A DNA stretch of 33,908 nucleotides from Pseudoalteromonas sp. G4. GTDB lineage: Bacteria; Pseudomonadota; Gammaproteobacteria; Enterobacterales; Alteromonadaceae. The first letter of the stretch is position 1. The number at the start of each line of letters is the position of its first letter. The notes beneath the pieces were generated by a model. That model worked only from the letters and a program-made list of their open reading frames with translations. It was not told where the DNA came from and did not search any database. The position numbers and the translations under genes are program-made. Of the stretch, positions 8,588 to 17,361 are shown piece after piece. The stretch spans positions 1 to 33,908 of the forward strand of contig NZ_JAPEHW010000044.1 of NCBI RefSeq assembly GCF_028875915.1, read 5' to 3'.

Positions 8588-8983
8588 ATGCGTAGCCTAT
8601 CGATATTTCTAATTACACTTTTATTATCACTTTCAACGCCTAAGGCATTAGCTGCGTCAAACTTTGGCTATTTTGGCTTCGAACCGGACATAATTACCAA
8701 CTACATTGCAACATCGAATAAAAAACTTGGTTACGTACGAGTTACCGTTGAATTGATGATTAAAGATATGGGTAACTTAGAAGTTGTAGAGCATCATCAA
8801 CCATTATTGCGTGATGCAATTGTAGAAATTATTAGTAAAGAGCAAGAAGAGCACGTTAAATCGTTAACGGGCCGCGAGGAAATTCGTAAACGTTGCAGTG
8901 AACGAGTAAAAGAATTACTTAAAGAAGAAACAGGACAAGAAATTATCCATGATGTACTGTTTACTAAATATCTATATTATTAA
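8588..8983 (+). CDS. FliL-domain protein outside a flagellar cluster
   Basis: A 131-residue protein with an N-terminal signal peptide or anchor (hydrophobic residues 4-17, cleavage plausible after ALAA near 22) and a periplasmic FliL-like domain. Supporting features are LGYVRVTVELMIKD, HHQPLLRDAIVEIIS and the C-terminal VLFTKYLYY, corresponding to the conserved beta strand and terminal 'VYFTEFVVQ' part of FliL. FliL is a basal-body/stator-associated flagellar protein; paralogues outside flagellar operons exist in related genera and their role is unclear. It is divergent from ubiC and alone in its unit. The ATG at 8588 has only a distant AAGG, so the start is moderately supported. Confidence 0.75.
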   Translation: MRSLSIFLITLLLSLSTPKALAASNFGYFGFEPDIITNYIATSNKKLGYVRVTVELMIKDMGNLEVVEHHQPLLRDAIVEIISKEQEEHVKSLTGREEIRKRCSERVKELLKEETGQEIIHDVLFTKYLYY

Positions 8984-9000
8984 TTTCACTAATCTAGTGT

Positions 9001-9032
9001 AAAAAAGCAAAGTTAATTAACTTTGCTTTTTT
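9001..9032. terminator. Bidirectional terminator overlapping the glpG stop codon
   Basis: A 32-base perfect palindrome, AAAAAAGCAAAGTTAA followed by its reverse complement, with A6 and T6 ends. It serves both the FliL-like gene (plus, ending at 8983) and glpG (minus, ending at 9013). The last few glpG codons (SKVN, stop) lie inside the stem. Confidence 0.85.
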
Positions 9033-9840
9033 TATGACTATTTGCAACGAAAACACCCAACAATGCACCCGAAACAAGTCCACCTAAGTGCGCCCAATTT
9101 GCCATATTGATAAACAACACATCAGCAAAGCCAAGTACTAGCCAAACCAACATAAAGCCGACAATAGATGGGTTAATCGCTAATTTTGTATTGCCCGCAA
9201 TATGACCATACAACCAACAAAAACCGAGTAAGCCATAAACTACGCCTGAGAGACCGCCAAAGTTTGCATTTTCAAGGGAAAACTGAAGCCAATTACTCGC
9301 AAGCGCAGTAACAATAAATACCAACACTAAAAAGCGTTTTCCAAGCTGCTCTGTGATTTTATCGCCAAGATACATCCACCACATCAAATTAAAAATCAAA
9401 TGCATTGCCGAAAAGTGCATTATGGTGGGCGTGAACCACGAGTAAATTTTAACAGGCGAAAATTGTAAGTAAGGAAACAGCCATTCAAAGCCGCCTAGTA
9501 TAAAGGCGCCATACACTAAAATAGACAGTATCGAAACACCCTGAATAAGCAGTGACAACTTGAAAAAGCGCGGCAGTAGATTGAGTGAGTTACCCATATA
9601 GCTCAGCCCATTATTGGTTGAGCCAACTTGCCAAGATGCTTCATAGTACTTTGCTTGATTAGGATCAGCGAGGAACAATTCAAGCTCTTTGTAAGCGTTA
9701 TCGAATTGAGTATCTATTACAAACAAAGCAACTTGTTCACTGCTTACGGGTTTTAACTCACAATGAATATTAATGCTATTAAGATAATCACAAAAACCTT
9801 GTGCAGCCCTTACATTACTTAGCGTGGCAAGTTGTTTCAC
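9013..9840 (-). CDS. glpG: Rhomboid intramembrane serine protease GlpG
   Basis: Intramembrane serine protease of the GlpG type, 275 residues, equal to the E. coli protein. Residues 1-75 are the cytoplasmic N-terminal domain; six transmembrane helices follow. The catalytic dyad is S198 (GGLSGVVYG) and H251 (NWAHLGGL). The HxxxxHxxxN motif (H142, H147, N151) lines the active site. Rhomboids cleave substrate transmembrane helices within the inner membrane; GlpG substrates are not established for this organism. It lies 5 bases downstream of glpE, so the two are co-transcribed as in E. coli, but the glpR and glpD partners are absent here. Its 3' end is embedded in a terminator palindrome. Confidence 0.95.
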   Translation of the reverse strand: MKQLATLSNVRAAQGFCDYLNSINIHCELKPVSSEQVALFVIDTQFDNAYKELELFLADPNQAKYYEASWQVGSTNNGLSYMGNSLNLLPRFFKLSLLIQGVSILSILVYGAFILGGFEWLFPYLQFSPVKIYSWFTPTIMHFSAMHLIFNLMWWMYLGDKITEQLGKRFLVLVFIVTALASNWLQFSLENANFGGLSGVVYGLLGFCWLYGHIAGNTKLAINPSIVGFMLVWLVLGFADVLFINMANWAHLGGLVSGALLGVFVANSHKKSKVN

Positions 9841-9845
9841 AATGA

Positions 9846-10169
9846 TTACGCACCTGATTCAACGTTGCCAGCTTGCTCAGTGCCCCATGCAGCAAAGCCA
9901 CCATCCATACTGTAAACATCTTCAAAGCCTTGTTCTACTAAGTAGCTAGCTGCCGTTTGCGAACTGATGCCGTGATAACAAACTACAACAATAGGTTGTT
10001 CGTAATCTTTTTCATTTAAAAACTGCCCCAAGTTTTCATTAGATAAACGCTCTGAGCCCGGAATTCGCGCAGATTGAAAACTATTCGGATCACGTATATC
10101 GGCAATAACAACATTGTCATTCGATAATAATGCCGCGGTTTGCGACACTGAAATATGTTTATATGACAT
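9846..10169 (-). CDS. glpE: Thiosulfate sulfurtransferase GlpE (single-domain rhodanese)
   Basis: A 107-residue single rhodanese domain, the size of E. coli GlpE (108). The catalytic cysteine C64 sits in the loop CYHGISS (64-70), and the domain begins with VVIADIRDPNSFQSARIPGS, typical of the family. It transfers sulfane sulfur from thiosulfate to cyanide or thiol acceptors in the cytoplasm; the physiological acceptor is unknown. It is first in a glpE-glpG pair with a 5-base gap. Upstream, the tdh terminator separates it from the threonine genes, so a promoter should lie between 10170 and 10227. Confidence 0.95.
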   Translation of the reverse strand: MSYKHISVSQTAALLSNDNVVIADIRDPNSFQSARIPGSERLSNENLGQFLNEKDYEQPIVVVCYHGISSQTAASYLVEQGFEDVYSMDGGFAAWGTEQAGNVESGA

Positions 10170-10184
10170 ATATACCTCAATAAA

Positions 10185-10206
10185 AAAGGGAGCAAATGCT
10201 CCCTTT
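10185..10206 (-). terminator. Terminator after tdh
   Basis: AAAGGGAGCA (10185-10194) pairs with TGCTCCCTTT (10197-10206) across two bases. On the minus strand the stem is followed by T6. It lies 21 bases past the tdh stop and before the glpE start, separating the two units. Confidence 0.85.
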
Positions 10207-10227
10207 ATAATATCATCAAGCGATGGC

Positions 10228-11253
10228 TTAATCCCAATTTAAAATAACTTTACCCGATTGGCCCGAAATCATCGTATCAAAGCCTTTTTGGAAGTCATCA
10301 ATATGGAATTCATGAGTAATAATTGGTGATAAATCTAAGCCAGATTGAATCAAACTTGCCATTTTGTACCAAGTTTCAAACATTTCACGGCCATAAATAC
10401 CTTTAATAATTAACCCTTTAAAAATAACCTGATTCCAGTCAACCGCCATATCTGATGGTGGAATACCTAGCATGGCAATTTTACCGCCATGGTTCATGTT
10501 ATTTAGCATGCTGTTAAACGCGCTCGGTACACCTGACATTTCAAGGCCAATATCAAAGCCTTCTGTCATACCAAGCTCATTCATCACATCTTCTAATTTC
10601 TCGTTCGCCACGTTTACAGCGCGTGTTGCACCCATTTTACGTGCAAGGTCTAAACGATATTCGTTTACATCCGTAATTACCACATGACGGGCACCCACAT
10701 GTTTAGCTACCGCTGCGGCCATAATACCAATAGGGCCAGCACCTGTGATCAATACATCTTCACCGACTAAATCAAAAGACAATGCCGTGTGAACAGCATT
10801 GCCAAATGGGTCAAAAATTGATGCTAATTCATCAGGGATGTTGTCAGGAATTTTAAACGCATTGTATGCAGGAATAACTAAGTACTCTGCAAATGCACCT
10901 TCGCGGTTTACGCCAACACCCGTCGTGTTACGACATAAGTGAACACGGCCTGCACGACAGTTACGACAGTGGCCACAGGTAATGTGGCCTTCACCTGATA
11001 CGCGATCACCCACTTTAAAGCCACGTACTTCTTGGCCCATATCCACTACTTCGCCAACGTATTCGTGACCAACAACCATAGGTACTGGAATGGTATTTTG
11101 TGACCACTCATCCCACTTATAGATGTGTACATCGGTACCACAAATCGCTGTTTTACGGATTTTAATTAATAAGTCATTGTGGCCAACTTCCGGTTTAGCC
11201 GTTTCTGTCATCCAGATCCCTGGTTCAGCTTTAAGTTTTGATAATGCTTTCAT
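10228..11253 (-). CDS. tdh: L-threonine 3-dehydrogenase
   Basis: Zinc-dependent NAD-linked dehydrogenase converting L-threonine to 2-amino-3-oxobutyrate, which Kbl then cleaves to glycine and acetyl-CoA. The catalytic zinc ligands are C38 (AICGTD), H63 and E64 (GHEYVGE). The structural zinc site is C93, C96, C99 and C107. The nucleotide fold contains [18 protein letters not shown]. Residue numbers match E. coli Tdh when the ATG at 11253 is the start ([14 protein letters not shown]). A GTG at 11265 would add four residues, but its GTGAG probably acts as the ribosome binding site of the ATG. It follows kbl on the same strand, with an intrinsic terminator between them. Confidence 0.96.
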   Translation of the reverse strand: MKALSKLKAEPGIWMTETAKPEVGHNDLLIKIRKTAICGTDVHIYKWDEWSQNTIPVPMVVGHEYVGEVVDMGQEVRGFKVGDRVSGEGHITCGHCRNCRAGRVHLCRNTTGVGVNREGAFAEYLVIPAYNAFKIPDNIPDELASIFDPFGNAVHTALSFDLVGEDVLITGAGPIGIMAAAVAKHVGARHVVITDVNEYRLDLARKMGATRAVNVANEKLEDVMNELGMTEGFDIGLEMSGVPSAFNSMLNNMNHGGKIAMLGIPPSDMAVDWNQVIFKGLIIKGIYGREMFETWYKMASLIQSGLDLSPIITHEFHIDDFQKGFDTMISGQSGKVILNWD

Positions 11254-11265
11254 TTTTTTACTCAC

Positions 11266-11291
11266 AAAAAAGGCCTGTTATCAAACAGGCC
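11266..11291 (-). terminator. Terminator-like hairpin between kbl and tdh
   Basis: GGCCTGTT (11272-11279 on the plus strand) pairs with AACAGGCC (11284-11291) over a 4-base loop. Read on the minus strand the stem is followed by T6 directly before the tdh start region. It sits in the 47-base gap between kbl and tdh, which are usually one operon. Confidence 0.8.
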
Positions 11292-11300
11292 AATATCAAA

Positions 11301-12497
11301 TTAAATGATACCTAATTCTTTACCAATACGGGTAAATGCAGCAATTGCTTTATCTAATTGCTCACGGGTATGTGCAGCAGAGATCTGTGTACGAATACGC
11401 GCTTGTCCTTTTGGTACTACAGGGAATGAGAAACCTGTTACGTAAATACCTTCAGCAAGTAATTTATCAGCCATTTCTGCTGCTAACTTAGCATCGCCTA
11501 ACATCACTGGAATAATTGCGTGATCTTTACCTGCACAAGTAAAGCCAGCCGCTTCCATTTGCTCACGGAAGTAAGCCGCATTTTGCCAAAGCGTATCGCG
11601 CAGCTCTTTACCATCTGCAAGCATATCAAGTACTTTGATTGACGCTGTAACGATTGAAGGCGCTAGAGAATTTGAGAATAAGTAAGGACGAGAACGCTGA
11701 CGTAACCATTCTACAATTTCAGCTTTACCTGAAGTATAACCACCTGAAGCGCCACCTAGTGCTTTGCCTAATGTCCCCGTGATAATATCTACGCGGTCCA
11801 TTACATTGCAGTATTCAGGCGTACCACGACCGTTTTCGCCAACAAAACCCACAGCGTGAGAATCATCAACCATTACCAGTGCATCGTATTTGTCAGCAAG
11901 GTCACAAAGGGCTTCTAAGTTACAAATAACGCCGTCCATTGAGAACACGCCATCTGTAGCAATAAGTTTAGTTTTAACACCCGCTTCATCAGCAGCGATT
12001 AATTGCTGCTCTAAATCAGCCATGTCGTTATTGGCATAACGGAAGCGTTTTGCTTTACATAAGCGCACACCATCAATAATTGACGCATGGTTTAACGAGT
12101 CTGAGATAATGGCATCTTCTGGGCCTAAAATCGTTTCAAACAGACCAGCGTTGGCATCAAAACATGAAGAATAAAGAATAGTATCTTCAGTTTGTAAGAA
12201 GTTACTGATTTTCGCTTCTAACGTTTTATGAATATCTTGTGTACCACAGATAAAACGAACAGACGCAACACCAAAGCCATGCTCATCTAGGCCTGCCTTT
12301 GCTGCATTAATTAACTCTGGGTGATTTGCTAAACCTAAGTAGTTATTTGCACAAAAGTTAATTACAGAGTCGCCTGATGCAACTTGAATTTCAGCTTGCT
12401 GCTGTGATGTGATCACACGCTCGCTTTTATATAATCCATCTTCTTTTACTTGGTCAATCTGTTGCTTAAGCTGATCAAAAAATGCAGATGCTCTCAT
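11301..12497 (-). CDS. kbl: Glycine C-acetyltransferase (2-amino-3-ketobutyrate CoA ligase)
   Basis: PLP-dependent alpha-oxoamine synthase that cleaves 2-amino-3-oxobutyrate with CoA into glycine and acetyl-CoA, partner of Tdh. From the ATG at 12497 the protein has 398 residues, identical in length to E. coli Kbl, and is colinear throughout: [51 protein letters not shown] and the PLP-lysine motif [15 protein letters not shown] (about residue 244). The open frame extends 24 codons further upstream to 12569. However, GGAG eight bases before 12497 and the family length fix the start there. The leader between has alternative hairpins (separate entry). Confidence 0.96.
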   Translation of the reverse strand: MRASAFFDQLKQQIDQVKEDGLYKSERVITSQQQAEIQVASGDSVINFCANNYLGLANHPELINAAKAGLDEHGFGVASVRFICGTQDIHKTLEAKISNFLQTEDTILYSSCFDANAGLFETILGPEDAIISDSLNHASIIDGVRLCKAKRFRYANNDMADLEQQLIAADEAGVKTKLIATDGVFSMDGVICNLEALCDLADKYDALVMVDDSHAVGFVGENGRGTPEYCNVMDRVDIITGTLGKALGGASGGYTSGKAEIVEWLRQRSRPYLFSNSLAPSIVTASIKVLDMLADGKELRDTLWQNAAYFREQMEAAGFTCAGKDHAIIPVMLGDAKLAAEMADKLLAEGIYVTGFSFPVVPKGQARIRTQISAAHTREQLDKAIAAFTRIGKELGII

Positions 12498-12534
12498 CCA
12501 AAGTCTCCAATGCCTAATAGAACGGGTTGCAGAA

Positions 12535-12556
12535 TGTGCTTGCGCACAACCTGTGC
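12535..12556 (-). promoter_or_regulatory. Mutually exclusive hairpins in the kbl leader
   Basis: On the minus strand, three short elements occur in a row: GCACA, TGTGC, GCACA (plus-strand 552-556, 544-548 and 535-539 of the 12 kb block). The central TGTGC can pair with either neighbour: with the downstream one across a GCAA tetraloop, or with the upstream one across three bases. This lies 38-59 bases before the kbl ATG. A regulatory role is inferred only from the alternative pairing. Confidence 0.3.
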
Positions 12557-12684
12557 AAAAAACATACATTAAGCTTTAAAATTGTAGCTTATATTTAGGA
12601 GGGTAATTGTAAAAGGTTAGCTGGATAAATGCACTTATTACTAGCAAACCCTCTTAGAAAAGTGGATTTAACTTAAATAAAATA

Positions 12685-12711
12685 AAAATGCAGTATAAAA
12701 AACTGCATTTT
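12685..12711 (-). terminator. Terminator after gmhB
   Basis: AAAATGCAGT (12685-12694) pairs with ACTGCATTTT (12702-12711) across a 7-base loop. On the minus strand it is followed by a T-rich run. It lies 21 bases past the gmhB stop and closes the GT9-gmhB unit. The remaining bases up to kbl (12498-12684) contain the kbl leader and no other gene that I can see. Confidence 0.75.
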
Positions 12712-12731
12712 AAATATCGCATCGATTAATC

Positions 12732-13289
12732 TCAGTTGTTTTCACTAAATTTTTCACGCGCACAATCAAGTGAATTCCATACTTCATCTGCTAAGGAAAG
12801 CTCTTGTTCAGTTAAACTTTGGCCTGATTTAACTAAAATTTTCTTTTTAAAGCCTGCTGCCTTAGCCGCTAACATATCAGATCCTTTATCGCCAAACATG
12901 ATGCACTCAGATGCATCAAGAGATAACTCTTTAACTCCTTGCAACAACATACCGGGTTCTGGTTTACGGCAATCGCAATCTTGCTGGTAGTCGGCGATAC
13001 CTTTTGTTGGGTGATGCGGACAAAAATACACTTTACTGATTTCTATATCGTGCTGTTTAAATTGCTCTAGCATCCACTTTGTCAGTTCGTGAAAATCTTG
13101 CTCCGTATAGTAACCGCGCCCAATACCTGACTGGTTGGTAACAATAACTATTTTATAACCCGCAGCTTGAAATGTTTTACAGGCATCGAATACACCATCA
13201 ATAAACTCAAAATCTTCGATTTTATATACATAAGCGTGGTCTACGTTAACAACACCATCTCTATCAAGGAAAACTGCCTTATTACCCAT
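12732..13289 (-). CDS. gmhB: D-glycero-beta-D-manno-heptose 1,7-bisphosphate 7-phosphatase
   Basis: HAD-superfamily phosphatase that removes the C7 phosphate of heptose bisphosphate, the step between the two HldE activities in ADP-heptose synthesis. The 185-residue protein has the nucleophile motif FLDRDGVVN (D9 and D11), TNQSGIGRGYY (51-61) and the zinc-binding loop with C90, H92, C105 and C107 (CPHHP...CDCRKPEPG). The C-terminal HAD motif is FGDKGSDMLAAKAAG. Cytoplasmic. Its start overlaps the end of the upstream GT9 gene by 8 bases, implying translational coupling within a heptose transfer/synthesis unit. Confidence 0.95.
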   Translation of the reverse strand: MGNKAVFLDRDGVVNVDHAYVYKIEDFEFIDGVFDACKTFQAAGYKIVIVTNQSGIGRGYYTEQDFHELTKWMLEQFKQHDIEISKVYFCPHHPTKGIADYQQDCDCRKPEPGMLLQGVKELSLDASECIMFGDKGSDMLAAKAAGFKKKILVKSGQSLTEQELSLADEVWNSLDCAREKFSENN

Positions 13290-14340
13290 TACAAAGCCTT
13301 TCTTTTACTACACGATCAAACATCTGCTTTACACTCTCGACACTAATTTGCTGCATAAGCTCTTTGCCTTTAACACGCGTGCCCCAAGGTAGTTGCTTTG
13401 CAGTTTTGCCCGTTTGTTGTTTTAAGTTTTGATGATAAACCTCAACGACATAATTTTGGTATAAATAAGGGCCGGTACGCGCTGGGTTTGAGTGAGCATA
13501 CAACCCAATCACTGGTGTCGCCATAGTAACCGCCATATGTGCAGGCCCCGTATCTGGCGCAATAACCAAAGACGCTTTTTCTAATACGCATAACAGCTGC
13601 TTTAAATTAGTTTTGCCAACTAGGTTAAGAGCGTTTGATTTCATCGACGCTTCAATCTGCTTTGCAAGGGCAATTTCAAGTTCAGTAGGGCCACCAGTAA
13701 TTACCACACTAAAACCTTGTTCTTTCGCGTAATCTGCCACTTCGGCATAGCGCTCAGGTAACCAATTGCGCTCAGCCTTACTTGCAGCAGGTGAAAGTAC
13801 CAATATTTTATCGCCAAGCGGGGATAGCGTTTCTTTTGCAAAATCATGATCTTCTTGGCTTACAGGCATCTGCCACGATGGCTCGTAATGCGGCACACCT
13901 ATGGCTTTTGCGAAACCACGAAATCCCTCGAGAACATGCGCTTCTTTTTCAGCCTCAATACGATGATTAGTAAATAAGAAGTGCCCTTCTTTGGCGCGGT
14001 GCCAATCAAAACCTACTTTCACTTTTGCAGGAATAACACGTGCAACTAAATTGGCACGTAGTGCAACTTGCATATGAAGCAGCACATCAAACTTGCGGCC
14101 TTTAAAATGCTGTTTAAGAGTCTGAAACGCCGCTTTACCTTGCTTTTTGTCAAAAACAACTAGTTCTACACCTGGTAAATCTGCCAGTAACATCGCCTCG
14201 ATTTTGCCTACCACCCAAGTGATTTTAGCGTTTGGATAATGCTGCTGAATAGCCTGAACAGCGGAGACTGCATGGCACACATCGCCAATTGCCGAAAGAC
14301 GCAAAATACAAATATCGTTAAATGGGCCCTGTAAACTCAC
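13282..14340 (-). CDS. Glycosyltransferase family 9 (LPS heptosyltransferase, WaaC/WaaF-like)
   Basis: A 352-residue GT9 enzyme that probably transfers heptose from ADP-heptose to the Kdo-lipid A acceptor at the inner face of the inner membrane. The N-terminal Rossmann half begins ICILRLSAIGDVCHAVSAVQ, with the catalytic Asp typical of the family. The C-terminal half has LSPAASKAERNWLPERYAEV and the nucleotide-sugar site VIAPDTGPAHMAVTMATPVIGLY. Resemblance is closest to WaaC-type heptosyltransferase I, but I cannot separate WaaC from WaaF on sequence alone. The start is a GTG at 14340 with AGG at suitable spacing. It overlaps gmhB by 8 bases and diverges from kdkA. Confidence 0.88.
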   Translation of the reverse strand: MSLQGPFNDICILRLSAIGDVCHAVSAVQAIQQHYPNAKITWVVGKIEAMLLADLPGVELVVFDKKQGKAAFQTLKQHFKGRKFDVLLHMQVALRANLVARVIPAKVKVGFDWHRAKEGHFLFTNHRIEAEKEAHVLEGFRGFAKAIGVPHYEPSWQMPVSQEDHDFAKETLSPLGDKILVLSPAASKAERNWLPERYAEVADYAKEQGFSVVITGGPTELEIALAKQIEASMKSNALNLVGKTNLKQLLCVLEKASLVIAPDTGPAHMAVTMATPVIGLYAHSNPARTGPYLYQNYVVEVYHQNLKQQTGKTAKQLPWGTRVKGKELMQQISVESVKQMFDRVVKERLCNG

Positions 14341-14397
14341 AATTTACCTAAAAACATATAAATAGATGCGTGCAGTTTAACGTAAATTAAAACTTGG

Positions 14398-14403
14398 TAT
14401 AAT
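14398..14403 (+). promoter_or_regulatory. Extended -10 promoter element upstream of kdkA
   Basis: A perfect TATAAT preceded by TGG forms an extended -10 box, about 38 bases before the kdkA start. A weak -35 (TTTAAC at 14376-14381) lies 16 bases upstream. The spacing to the ATG leaves a short leader. Confidence 0.55.
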
Positions 14404-14440
14404 CCCTTTTTGCACGCAATTACTTTTAAACACATTCGCC

Positions 14441-15163
14441 ATGCTTTCAATTCAACGTTTAGGTTCAACATCAATCATTACACCAAAATCATTTAAAGGT
14501 GAGTTTGATGCCTCATTGTTTGATGTCACTTTCTTAGCCAGTAACGATTTAATTCGCGCCGAGAAAAAAGGCCGTGCAACAACTTACTTTTTTAATTGCG
14601 GTGAAAAAATGGGTGTATTGCGTCACTATTGGCGTGGTGGATTAATCGGCAAGTTATTGAGCGATCAATATGCCTATTTCGGTCTCAAAAATACCCGTAC
14701 CTATAAAGAGTTTGCACTGCTTGTTGAAATGAAGGAAAAAGGCCTACCTGTACCAAGCGCAATTGCGGCAAAAGTCACGCGGTCAGGCTTAATTTATCGC
14801 GGCGATATCATCACTGAGGCACTGCCAAACTCACAAAGTGTGCTTGATATTCTAAAAACTCGTTCACTTTGCGAACAAGAGATAGTGCAAATTGCTGAAA
14901 CTATCGCGAGTTTCCATAACCATGGTGTGAATCACGCCGACCTGAACATTAATAATATTCTGATAAGTAACAAAAATGTGTACTTAATTGATTTTGATAG
15001 AGGCACATTAGGCGCGTTCAATGCTAAACGTAATCAGAATAATATCGAGCGATTAGCACGCTCATTTGCTAAAGAAGCTGGTCGTAACGAACAATTTTAT
15101 TGGCAAGAGAAAAATTGGCAGGTGTTTATAAAGGCATATAAAAGCGCACTAAAAGCAAGTTAG
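14441..15163 (+). CDS. kdkA: 3-deoxy-D-manno-octulosonic acid (Kdo) kinase KdkA
   Basis: Inner-core LPS kinase of the WaaP/KdkA group that phosphorylates Kdo, 240 residues as in Haemophilus KdkA. Family features are GRATTYFF (44-51), LRHYWRGGLIGKLLSDQY (60-77), TRTYKEFALL (85-94), the catalytic loop HADLNINNIL (D167, N172) and the metal-binding DFD (184-186). In KdkA-bearing bacteria the lipid A usually carries a single Kdo whose O4 is phosphorylated. It is monocistronic and divergent from the GT9-gmhB unit. No clear Shine-Dalgarno precedes the ATG at 14441. The last codons form one arm of a hairpin that probably terminates the convergent hldE. Confidence 0.92.
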   Translation: MLSIQRLGSTSIITPKSFKGEFDASLFDVTFLASNDLIRAEKKGRATTYFFNCGEKMGVLRHYWRGGLIGKLLSDQYAYFGLKNTRTYKEFALLVEMKEKGLPVPSAIAAKVTRSGLIYRGDIITEALPNSQSVLDILKTRSLCEQEIVQIAETIASFHNHGVNHADLNINNILISNKNVYLIDFDRGTLGAFNAKRNQNNIERLARSFAKEAGRNEQFYWQEKNWQVFIKAYKSALKAS

Positions 15164-15170
15164 TGCGCTT
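15142..15170. terminator. Hairpin at the kdkA/hldE junction, inside the kdkA 3' end
   Basis: AAGCGCACTAA (15142-15152) pairs with TTAGTGCGCTT (15160-15170) over 7 bases. The minus-strand reading is followed by TTTTATAT, so it best fits as the hldE terminator. Its left arm and the TAG lie in the last kdkA codons. Confidence 0.7.
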
Positions 15171-15185
15171 AACGATTTGTAGTTA

Positions 15186-16631
15186 TTAGCTGTCGCTTTG
15201 GATTTTTTTAATCACGTTTGAAGTAGAGCAACCATTAACAAATTCGAGTACTTCTACTTTGCCACCATTTGCTAGAACAAAATCTGCACCAGCAATTTCA
15301 GACACTTTATAATCTCCGCCTTTTACTAATACATCGGGTTTTACACGCTCAATTAGTTTTGCTGGCGTATCATTTTCAGCTTCTGAACCAAATGGGATTA
15401 CCCAGTCTACAGATGCCAAGGCACTGATAACGGTAGCACGCTCATCCAAAGGGTTTACTGGTCGCGTAGCACCTTTCAAGCGAGTTATTGACTCATCATT
15501 ATTTAGACCAACCACCAGCTTATCACCGCGGGCTTTAGCTTGTGCTAAATAACGAACATGACCCGCATGTAAAATATCAAAACAACCATTAGTAAATACG
15601 ATTTTTTCACCGCGCTGGCGCGCTAACTCAATATGGTGCAGCACTTCTTCTGCTGGCGCTTGATATTGCTCGCCGGTATCACGTAGATACTGAGTTAATT
15701 TAGCACTTAACTCTTCTGGCGACACGGTAGCAGCGCCTAGTTTCGCAACCACAAGACCCGCGGCAATATTTGCTATTTCAACCGCTTGAGCAGCTGGCAT
15801 GCCTGTACTTAACATTACCGCTAGTGTCGCAATAACGGTGTCGCCTGCACCCGTTACATCAGACACTTCATGGACTTGTGCGGCAAAATCATGTTTTTCG
15901 CTAGGCGTAATAAGTGACATGCCCTGCTCAGAGCGAGTCAGCAACATCGCGCCTAAACCACATTCAGCCACAATGGTGCGGGCACTTTGTGTAATGATTT
16001 CTTCATCACCAACCACGCCCCCAGCCGCTTTAAACTCGGTAAGATTTGGTGTGATAAAATCAGCACCACGATAATCCGCCAGTTGCTTTGATTTTGGATC
16101 CACTAATACCGTTTTACCAGCAGCTTTAGCTACAGCGATCATTTCTGAAATTAAGTGCAGTGAACCTTTGTTGTAATCAGAGAAAACAACAAGGTCAAAA
16201 TCACTAACTATCGCTTTCAACTGTTCAAGTAATAAATGAGAATGTGCTTCGCTAAAGCGTTCTTCTAGATCTAACCTGACGACTTGTTGATGGCGACTAA
16301 TTACACGCATTTTTGCGATTGTTGGCGCTTCTGATTGGCGGATCAACTGCGAGTCAATACTTTCAGATTTAAGCAGAGCTTCTAGGCTCTGTCCATTATC
16401 ATCCTCACCAATAATACCGAGTAAGCTTACTTTACCGTCAAGATGCGCAATGTTTTTCGCAACGTTTGCTGCGCCACCAGCTTTATCTTCAAGGCCACTC
16501 ACCTTTACAACAGGTACTGGTGCTTCTGGTGAAATACGCCCTGTATCGCCATGCCAATATCGGTCAAGCATGACATCGCCAACAACTAAAATTTTGCTGC
16601 TAGATAATCGATTAAAATATGACAAATCCAT
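15186..16631 (-). CDS. hldE: Bifunctional heptose 7-phosphate kinase / heptose 1-phosphate adenylyltransferase HldE
   Basis: Two-domain enzyme of ADP-heptose synthesis, 481 residues (E. coli 477). Residues 1-315 form a PfkB/ribokinase-type kinase with [12 protein letters not shown] (51-62) and the catalytic DVTGAGDT (258-265). Residues 345-481 form a cytidylyltransferase-like domain with [14 protein letters not shown] (346-359) and the C-terminal [12 protein letters not shown]. The kinase makes heptose 1,7-bisphosphate; after GmhB removes the 7-phosphate, the second domain adds AMP. It follows gmhA by 9 bases on the same strand and is co-transcribed with it. It converges on kdkA and shares a hairpin with the end of that gene. 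Confidence 0.97.
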   Translation of the reverse strand: MDLSYFNRLSSSKILVVGDVMLDRYWHGDTGRISPEAPVPVVKVSGLEDKAGGAANVAKNIAHLDGKVSLLGIIGEDDNGQSLEALLKSESIDSQLIRQSEAPTIAKMRVISRHQQVVRLDLEERFSEAHSHLLLEQLKAIVSDFDLVVFSDYNKGSLHLISEMIAVAKAAGKTVLVDPKSKQLADYRGADFITPNLTEFKAAGGVVGDEEIITQSARTIVAECGLGAMLLTRSEQGMSLITPSEKHDFAAQVHEVSDVTGAGDTVIATLAVMLSTGMPAAQAVEIANIAAGLVVAKLGAATVSPEELSAKLTQYLRDTGEQYQAPAEEVLHHIELARQRGEKIVFTNGCFDILHAGHVRYLAQAKARGDKLVVGLNNDESITRLKGATRPVNPLDERATVISALASVDWVIPFGSEAENDTPAKLIERVKPDVLVKGGDYKVSEIAGADFVLANGGKVEVLEFVNGCSTSNVIKKIQSDS

Positions 16632-16640
16632 AATCAGTAC

Positions 16641-17222
16641 TTAACTCTTTTGTGCAACTAACATATCGATGGCTTCACATAACCAATGGCCTATAAACAT
16701 ATGCGCTTCTTGAATACGTGCCGTTTCATCGTTAGCAATGATAATCGGCAGCGTTGCAATGTCTTTTACCTTACCACCGTCACGACCAGTTAATGCCACG
16801 GTATAAGCGCCAATTTTGTTAGCGGCTGCTAAGGCAAGGTTTATATTCGCACTGGTACCTGATGTTGTTAAACCGATTACTAAATCTTCTGGTTTACATA
16901 AAGCTAAAATTTGACGCTCAAACACGGTATCAAAATGATAGTCGTTTGAGTGCGCTGTAAGAATTGAGGTATCAGTTGTTAGCGCAATTGATGCAAGAGG
17001 ACCACGCTCATTTTTATAACGAACTACAAATTCAGCGGCTAAATGTTGTGAGTCAGCTGCACTGCCACCATTCCCAAACCAAATAACTTTACCACCCTTT
17101 TCCAGTGTCTCTTGGCAAGCTTGTAAAAGAGAAAGTGATTGCTGTTGATATTGCTCCATAATGGCGAACACATTACGGTGACGTTCTAGGCTGGCTAAAT
17201 ATGAGTTTGTTATCGCTTCCAT
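16641..17222 (-). CDS. gmhA: Sedoheptulose 7-phosphate isomerase GmhA
   Basis: SIS-domain isomerase that starts heptose synthesis by converting sedoheptulose 7-phosphate to D-glycero-D-manno-heptose 7-phosphate. The 193-residue protein has the phosphosugar-binding GNGGSAADSQH (50-60) with metal ligands H60 and E64 (LAAEF), the second phosphate loop GLTTSGTSANI, and the conserved RIQEAHMFIGH near the C-terminus. DiaA is a similar SIS protein, but the close coupling with hldE and the HxxxE/QEAH pattern favour GmhA. A GAAAGG motif precedes the ATG. The upstream region (17223-17396) is the divergent intergenic space to the second GT9 gene. Confidence 0.9.
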   Translation of the reverse strand: MEAITNSYLASLERHRNVFAIMEQYQQQSLSLLQACQETLEKGGKVIWFGNGGSAADSQHLAAEFVVRYKNERGPLASIALTTDTSILTAHSNDYHFDTVFERQILALCKPEDLVIGLTTSGTSANINLALAAANKIGAYTVALTGRDGGKVKDIATLPIIIANDETARIQEAHMFIGHWLCEAIDMLVAQKS

Positions 17223-17361
17223 AGGCCTTTCGATAATTGCTTTTTTTGAATAATTGGCATCATTTTATACCTAATCCACTCAAAATGGCGAGGTTTGTTA
17301 CCTTTTCTTACTCTTCAGTTTGTTAAATTTTTAAGAACACTACACTTGCCCTTAGGTTGTT

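Noticed and set aside
12498..12569. Kbl with a 24-residue N-terminal extension
   Set aside because: GGAG before the ATG at 12497 and exact agreement with the 398-residue E. coli length support the shorter protein.
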